Shown here piece by piece: positions 57,975 to 64,000 of a stretch of DNA of 64,000 nucleotides. The translations under genes and the position numbers were made by a program. This DNA is from Amphiura filiformis (taxonomy: Eukaryota > Echinodermata > Ophiuroidea > Amphilepidida > Amphiuridae), in assembly GCF_039555335.1 (NCBI RefSeq), contig NC_092641.1, positions 32,796,848 to 32,860,847 of the forward strand, read 5' to 3'. A model generated the notes under the pieces. It was not told where the DNA came from, did not search any database, and saw nothing but the letters and a program-made list of their open reading frames with translations. Each line of letters begins with the position of its first letter. The first letter of the stretch is position 1.

Positions 57975-58920
57975 AGCCTAATGAAAACGGGTAGTTTTGT
58001 ACCGGTACGTAAAAGTTTGTATTTTATAGACTAAACCAATCATAAAGTGTTCAAAATGATTAAAAACAATTAGCAGAATTAATAATCGTTCAAAAGAGCT
58101 CTTAACCATGTCTGTAGCCCATATGGATGCAAAGATATGATCAGTTGATTCAATGCGCAGACACACAAAATCTTTATTTCCCATAGACTTTGCACATACT
58201 GCCACCGCCGCAACAACAACCTCGGCCATTCTGAACTCAAACAACTATAACTCCACTATCTTAGCTGATAAACAATTCTCCTTTGGAGGTCTGTTAGGGC
58301 ACTCAATTAGCTAAAAAATGACACCAAACACGCTACAATATCTTTTGTATTCAAGAGATATAACAATTTGAACGAGTCTCAATTTGAAAGGGTAACAAAA
58401 CCACCTGGGTAGGGACAGGCACATCTGAGCGAGGGCGCTATTTAAATCTGTGCCATTTTGTGCCACTGAAAACACCATTTTTGGAGAAAATGATGAATAA
58501 AACCAAAATTAATCTGTTTCAGATGCTCTAGTTTGCATTGACAACAGATTCAATGCTTTAGGAAGCAGAATGCAACATTGACTTCACTTTTGAATATTTT
58601 TTTCTGTGAGATATGCCTTGGTGAAAATCACCGTTTTGGTCAAAAAAGAGGGTCAAGAAGGGGCATTTTGGGGAAAAAATTATATTTTGACCCAAAATTC
58701 ATCTTCTGACAAAAGGGAAACATGGTTTGACAAAAACTTTCATCCTTTTCACATTTATAACAATTCCAGTTTACTTATTTGCTGGGAGAAAGCACTTTTT
58801 TGTTATCGCTTGGGAAAAATCATTGTTTTTGCCTAAAATGGGCCCTTTTTTACCACCTTAGTTAAAATTTGAATTTTCATACAAAATTTCACAGATGTGT
58901 TGAAAATGATAACATACATA
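57975..58920. other. Intergenic, no gene recognised
   Basis: Short open frames only; 58600-58840 is T-rich with ttttggtcaaaa-like phrases. Confidence 0.4.
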
Positions 58921-59303
58921 AGGCCAAGTAAAATAACAAACATGTTTCACGTCCAGGTTTTTGAAAAAAAAAGGAGGAAGAGGGACTTTTTATTTTTATC
59001 GCAAAATCGGTGTAAATACCCATAATAAGAGCTGTTTTAGCGTATACAATAATGTCTGGTCTGAAAGTGGAAAAAGGAGGCCTCTTTTTATTTGTTGTTC
59101 TGAGAGATAGGCCCCCTCTAACTATCACAAAACCTTATAAAAGTGTTTCTTGTATATTAGCAAGGCTATAGAAAGCATCTCTACTTCCTAGACATATTTT
59201 GAAAAGTTATAACTGAATTTCAAAAAATAAAAATAAAATTGAAGAAACCTCAAAAAAGGAAGCGGGAGGGGACGTGAAACATGTTTATTTTTTTATTTGG
59301 CCT
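58921..59303. mobile_element. 383-bp MITE with 34-bp ends
   Basis: AGGCCAAGTAAAATAACAAA at left and AGGCCAAATAAAAAAATAAA inverted at right, both continuing CATGTTTCACGTCC. Noncoding. Confidence 0.75.
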
Positions 59304-60260
59304 AATATTCAACAAAAATTAGATTAAATTATGCATTCGTCAATTGCAGTCCGGCTCCTGGGTACCGGGGCACTACGGGAAGTCGGCATCAACTCGCTTC
59401 GAAAAATCGAGTAACTGACGTCTTCCCGACGAAGTACCCCTTGAATACCCGCAATGCGGGGCAATATTTGATGACGAAGTTTCGACGAAGTCTCGGGCCC
59501 TATACCCCGGGGGAAATTGTGCGTGTCCTCGCCGACCTCCCGACGAAGTCCCGCCGACGTGTCAGTGAGTACCGTGCTAGATAGCGACTCCTCATCATCA
59601 TTTTAGATAAAAGAGTTTCTGAGCTGTATTTGTTGTCAACGGCATGTGACAAACATCCATAACACGCTCTGTGTGTGCTTTGTGTATATTTATGTGTCAC
59701 ACGTTATATGAATATTTAATGAGATGGGATATCGGTTGAAATCCCACAAAAGTCCTAGAAAAAATATTTTTAGAAACCATGCAAATAAATTGCATGTACG
59801 ATAGTTATTGTTCGTCGAACAGTTATTAGAATTGAAAATGATTTTTTTAAATGTGATTTTGGAAATTAATTTCAGCGAGAAAAATAACAAAAAAGGGCAC
59901 AAAATGTGAATAGCAAAACAGCAGCGCCTGATACACGGATTTTCTTGAAGTAAAAGTTGTAGAATAAACCTGAGATGATTATCACAGCTTCAATAAACTA
60001 TTCTGCTTTGTCATATTCGAATAGAAAGCTATAAAATGTTTAAACGATCAGGAGCCAGCAATATTTCGCTAGTTCCAAACAAGGTCAATCGGGAAAAGCG
60101 GAGCAATTTCGATCACGTGCAAATCGCGCTCTGATTGGCTAACATGCACGGGGAGTTCAGACACAGGTCAAAGGTTGCGTGACCACCAAAACTTTGTTTG
60201 TTGACAATAAGCCCAATCGGCATTAGAAGTTTGCAATGCATTGTGGGACAGTTTTTGCAG

Positions 60261-60494
60261 TTTTAGGACACTTTGTCCTTTGACCTATCGGGAAAATTGC
60301 TGTAATTATTAATAATTTATTTATTATTGTCATAAATCCATAATGTTATCATTAAAAATATTTAAATAATTAATTCATTTAATAATAATGTTTTTTAAGT
60401 TTGTTTTTATTCTAGTAACAAGTTTTAAATTATATTTTGTACGCACAAAACCCGAATTTTCCAGATAGGTCAAAGGGCAAAGTGTCCTAAAAAA
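60261..60494. mobile_element. ~235-bp MITE nested in the 3.65-kb unit
   Basis: TTTTAGGACACTTTG-CCTTTGACCTATC-GGAAAATT at left and its complement at right with two mismatches; AT-rich centre. Confidence 0.75.
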
Positions 60495-61734
60495 ACCGGA
60501 AGTTACAATAGCGATTTGGCTTATTTGTGTGGACACACCATGGTCGAATTAAGTTGAAAAAAGAGACTGGGTGGTAGGAAAATGAGCATCAAACCCCTTC
60601 TGCCCTCAATGTTTAATAATATTTGCGAATTCGCTATATAAATGTCAATAATTTCATTGTGCGACTACAACTTGTTTTAAGCATAAATGACGTAGTATGT
60701 GTATTGACATTGATTGATGTCCGATTGTGATAAAATGCATTGCCGATTTTATGAATACAATTGAATGTGATTGAGGACATGTTTGGGAAATCTTGCCTTA
60801 AACTTGTCTTAAATTAATCAAGTTCAATTTTTCAATTTTCTTGTTCGTTTGTTTTTTACACCTTTTGAAATTGAATTTCTAACATTATTTTATGTTTATA
60901 TTATTAATTTTGCCTTCACATTTAATTTGCATTTTGCACTTGCTTGTTCAGAGTTTACTGATAGTGTTGGCGTATTATGGTCTTGTGCGACTGCCCGAAG
61001 AACTCTTGTAGTAGTTTTGACATTTTGAAGTCAAAACTGGACAACACAAACTTTGCCGCTAACACACTAACTTTAGGTCCGAAACTACTACTAAGCATTG
61101 AAGCAAATATCGGACTGGCAATTTATAAGAAGGAAGTAATGCTTTCCTTTTGCCGCATGACATATCCAAGAATATGTACCAGAAACTGAGTGTTCTCGTC
61201 AAGCTGAAGTCAATGCTTGTAGTAGTCGCAGATCATAAATACTGGCTCAGATTGTCTGCCGCTTTGATGGTGATTTTGAGTAACTCTGCAAGCCAAACTT
61301 TGCCATAAAAAAAATCTGACTGCGTCAAGCCAATTACCCAAATACAAATTGAACTCAACTTGGGAGTGCCGTTAGAACTTTGAAACAGTAAAATCGTTCA
61401 CGGAGCAGCACTGCAAGCGGCAAACACTCAATGAAACCAGCATAAGGCTAAACAATGAAATGTTATGTCTCAGAGCTTTTTGCACATTCTTGTTTTTCCT
61501 AGCAGGCTCATATAGGTTTAAGTTTTTTAAAAGGAGAAAAAAAAATGGATTCGGCATTCAATTTTGAAATCGACATGTGCTTTGAGACATAACATTATTT
61601 TGTTAGTCTTGCTTCCCTCCTTTTCTTGTATAAATGCAAAACAAAATGTTTAAATTGTTGTCAAAGTTGTTTATTATGGACAATGACTTCTAAAATTTAC
61701 AAAATAACAAACACTTGAGTACAGAATTTATAAT

Positions 61735-61757
61735 TCAATTCAATTCAATTCAATTTA
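61735..61757. repeat. (AATTC)n pentamer tail
   Basis: attcaattcaattcaattca, like the LINE tail at 452-472. A LINE or SINE 3' end on the minus strand may follow (61758-61950) but no protein signal was seen. Confidence 0.5.
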
Positions 61758-62982
61758 TTCAGCAAATATAATATACAAAAATAATAAGACATATATTTAG
61801 ATAAAATGTACATTTTCTTTGGCAGGAATGATATTTTCTTTTGTAAAAGCACACACAATTAATTAAAGTTAGAGTTGACAATATGTATACAATTCCTTTC
61901 GGTATCCTAAAATGGTCTTATGAATGAAACAAATAAAACACTTGATAACATAGATAGGGTTCATTAAATGTTTCACTTCATGATCTACAGCCTCATCTCC
62001 CACTCTTTTGCAAATTTGGATCGTTTAACAATATCTATCACAAATCTGAAAAGCAGAGCTCGAAGCATAAAACTTGGCCAGATTTACGTTTTGGTCCCCG
62101 GTTTTTATAGTTTACGGAAAAAATCGTATTGAAACATAGATGTCTGTAAAAATTGGGTCCACGCACGGGACCATCGAAATCTGTCCAAGTTTCGTCTTGC
62201 GGCCTCTGGAGACGAGCGTCTTCCTCTTTCCAATCATCTATAAATTATATAGAAACACCGCCCTGAGAGTTTCTACACATTTTATGAATGAACAGAACTT
62301 GCTCCTCCCATTTTCAGCGAACTTCGTTTGGTACTGTCGAAGCAGTGAATCGGACCTACTTTTTTTCGCCGATTGAGTGATCGGCCGCTCTTGTAGCATT
62401 TCCCTGAAGCCGAGATGGATTGACAGTATCAGGGGTTGCCTACTTTGATAAGAAAGGGCTTACACTTTTACTACGTCATCAAGGTTTGATGTTCAGTACT
62501 ATGAAATCCAAATGACAGATTGAAAAAAATCGCCAATTTTGAATATAAATTCCATTACTTTGGATTATTCAAGTGAGTATATTTCAAACTGATATATCAC
62601 GCATATTTATATATTAAAAGGACAAGTTCATTGAGTAAATAAAAGAATAAAGCGAACTTTTTCGCAAGTTTCCATCTTCACGAATCACGGCACTATTTTC
62701 AGCAGCACATTGCCTACATAGAATGGTGTATGGTCGTCGGTCATCATGACGTTAAAAAAAAATCATTTATACCACAGCAACGAAATTTTTGCCGATTACG
62801 AGTCTCTGCCGAAGTACCCGACAAGTTCCCGGGCCCCACCCGGCTCCTCCGACTCCAATGACGAGTACTGAAATCTTCCCGGCTAAGCGGGCGGAAATTG
62901 CTGACGAGTTCCCGCCATGTCCCGGCTAGGTCCCGTAGTGCCCCGGGTACCCAGGAGCCGGGACTGCAATTGACGAATGCAT

Positions 62983-63865
62983 TACAGTGAAAACAAAAAA
63001 TTGACAGGGGGGCACAAAAATTATCAAGTGACAGTCCCCCCATGCACTCCTATGGTAAGTCTCATCATAACTTCACTTAGCAATACAGTAGAAGATTGGT
63101 TTTGGTGTCAAATTGTTTCTGAGAAGTTCTCTCTTCCAATAAACAACAATTCATGTTAATAGAATTAATTTGACATTTTTATGCCTGTACTGTACTGTAG
63201 CTGTACCCGGGAGCTGTACGTCCCTAACGTCCTGGGATGGCGAGTTCAAAACGTGTGGCCTTGCCCTTAGCGTTCAGACACAGTGTTCCAGTTTGGCCAA
63301 GAAATACTTGTTTTACCTGTAGGCTAAATTATAATAAAAAGTGCTTGCTGCAAAAAGTGCAATCATAAAAATGTTAAAAACATGCATCATGAAATCATGA
63401 TCATGATTCATGCATGTGCATATGCACGATTTCCGAATTTGGCTACTTCACTAAAATTTATCGATCATGTTTTTCCGAAAATTGTATTTTTACACAAAAA
63501 CCTCAGAAGTTTGAAAAATGTTGCACCCTGTACAAATACATGAACTACCAGTTCCCTTGAAAATGTACATAGATTATATAAACTATTATCTCAATACCCA
63601 AATTTTACCTCTTTTTGACACCTACTCGACACACAAACACACAAAATTGTAGCGAAGTCCGGTGTGTGACAGCGCCCTCACATGTTCATGACCGAAAAAG
63701 TAAATTTGACCCGGAAATACTTCTTTATTTTGTTTTCATGAGATTCCGCGCCAAAAGACGAGTGACCAGCTGATTCAATGTACAACATCCACACTGCACA
63801 GTACCTTATGATTTGATCATCTGATTGTAATTTGCTGCTGTCATTTTTGATGTGATCTTTACAAA
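62983..63865. other. Possible promoter region of the right-edge gene
   Basis: 63190-63260 shares gcgagttcaaaacgtgtggc (inverted) with 52530-52555. 63660-63865 is less AT-rich, with CCGGAAAT and cgcgccaaaa motifs before the candidate first exon. Confidence 0.35.
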
Positions 63866-63933
63866 ATGGTGCTTCAAAATAGTGGTCGGTATAAGGCCGA
63901 TCGGACCGAGGAGACAGATTTCAAAGGGGGAAG
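63866..63933 (+). CDS. Possible first coding exon of a gene running off the right edge
   Basis: ATG followed by 22 codons (MVLQNSGRYKADRTEETDF, then KGG) and a strong donor AAG/gtaagc. Composition is hydrophilic and unlike the surrounding AT-rich DNA. A CCGGAAAT ETS-type site lies about 155 bp upstream (63711-63718). I do not recognise the protein; without splicing the frame stops after 23 codons. Confirmation needs the next exon beyond the window. Confidence 0.35.
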
Positions 63934-64000
63934 GTAAGCGCGAAATTATTTATTGTTCATTCGATCCATTCAAATTTTTGGCTTAGCCTACTAAGTCTAA

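Larger units (their letters stand above)
59331..62982. mobile_element. 3.65-kb unit bounded by ~52-bp inverted repeats
   Basis: ATGCATTCGTCAATTGCAGT at 59331 matches the complement of the right end at 62982, and the match continues through CGGCTCCTGGGTACC and GGGGCACTACGGGA with two 1-nt gaps. Each end is followed inward by ~200 bp of GC-rich DNA dense in cgacgaagt/gacgagt-type motifs. No transposase frame is visible between. Confidence 0.65.

Overview
The window is animal nuclear DNA: AT-rich, intron-rich and crowded with short inverted-repeat elements. The proteins point to a marine deuterostome invertebrate, and an echinoderm (possibly a brittle star) is my best guess. That guess rests on overall style: long repeat-filled introns, intronless secreted fibrinogen-domain genes, and a huge excess of the 8-mer TAGGCCTA. 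No species marker was found.

Layout. (1) 1-6.5 kb is intergenic and holds a truncated non-LTR retrotransposon, several small inverted-repeat elements and a ~60-bp minisatellite. (2) 6.56-29.36 kb (+) is a complete 21-exon gene for the Na+/K+-ATPase alpha subunit. All exons join in frame through GT-AG introns to give 1034 residues, and a 3' UTR probably runs to a double poly(A) signal near 30.84 kb. (3) 32.0 kb has a tRNA-derived SINE. (4) 33.0-45.7 kb (+) holds three copies of a fibrinogen-related gene: two intact single-exon genes (33249-34217 and 44695-45711) sharing about 240 bp of promoter, and one broken copy (34540-35241). Between them lie a ~1 kb satellite, fold-back elements and a MITE with perfect 50-bp ends. 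(5) 48.7-49.7 kb (-) is the gene for ATP synthase coupling factor 6 in three coding exons. (6) 49.7-63.8 kb is intergenic or a long 5' intron, full of palindromic elements, including a 3.65-kb stretch bounded by 52-bp inverted repeats. (7) At the right edge a possible first coding exon (+) starts at 63866.

The most unusual observations: a 125-bp, 3-mismatch inverted copy of Na+/K+-ATPase exon 18 sits in intron 15, ending 15 nt before the exon 16 acceptor. A 105-bp direct copy of the exon 9/intron 9 junction sits at the 3' end of intron 6. The ouabain-site residue Q111 is replaced by Glu. TAGGCCTA occurs about 26 times where about one is expected, 25 of them left of 45 kb. A satellite carries about four nuclear-receptor-like half-sites per unit. 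Several transposon insertions can be dated or proved from paralogous empty sites inside this same window.

The genes do not form one pathway. The ATPase and coupling factor 6 are housekeeping genes (plasma-membrane ion pump; mitochondrial ATP synthase). The fibrinogen-domain proteins look like secreted lectin-type recognition molecules. I saw no LTR retroelement, Polinton-type genes, CRISPR array or rRNA.
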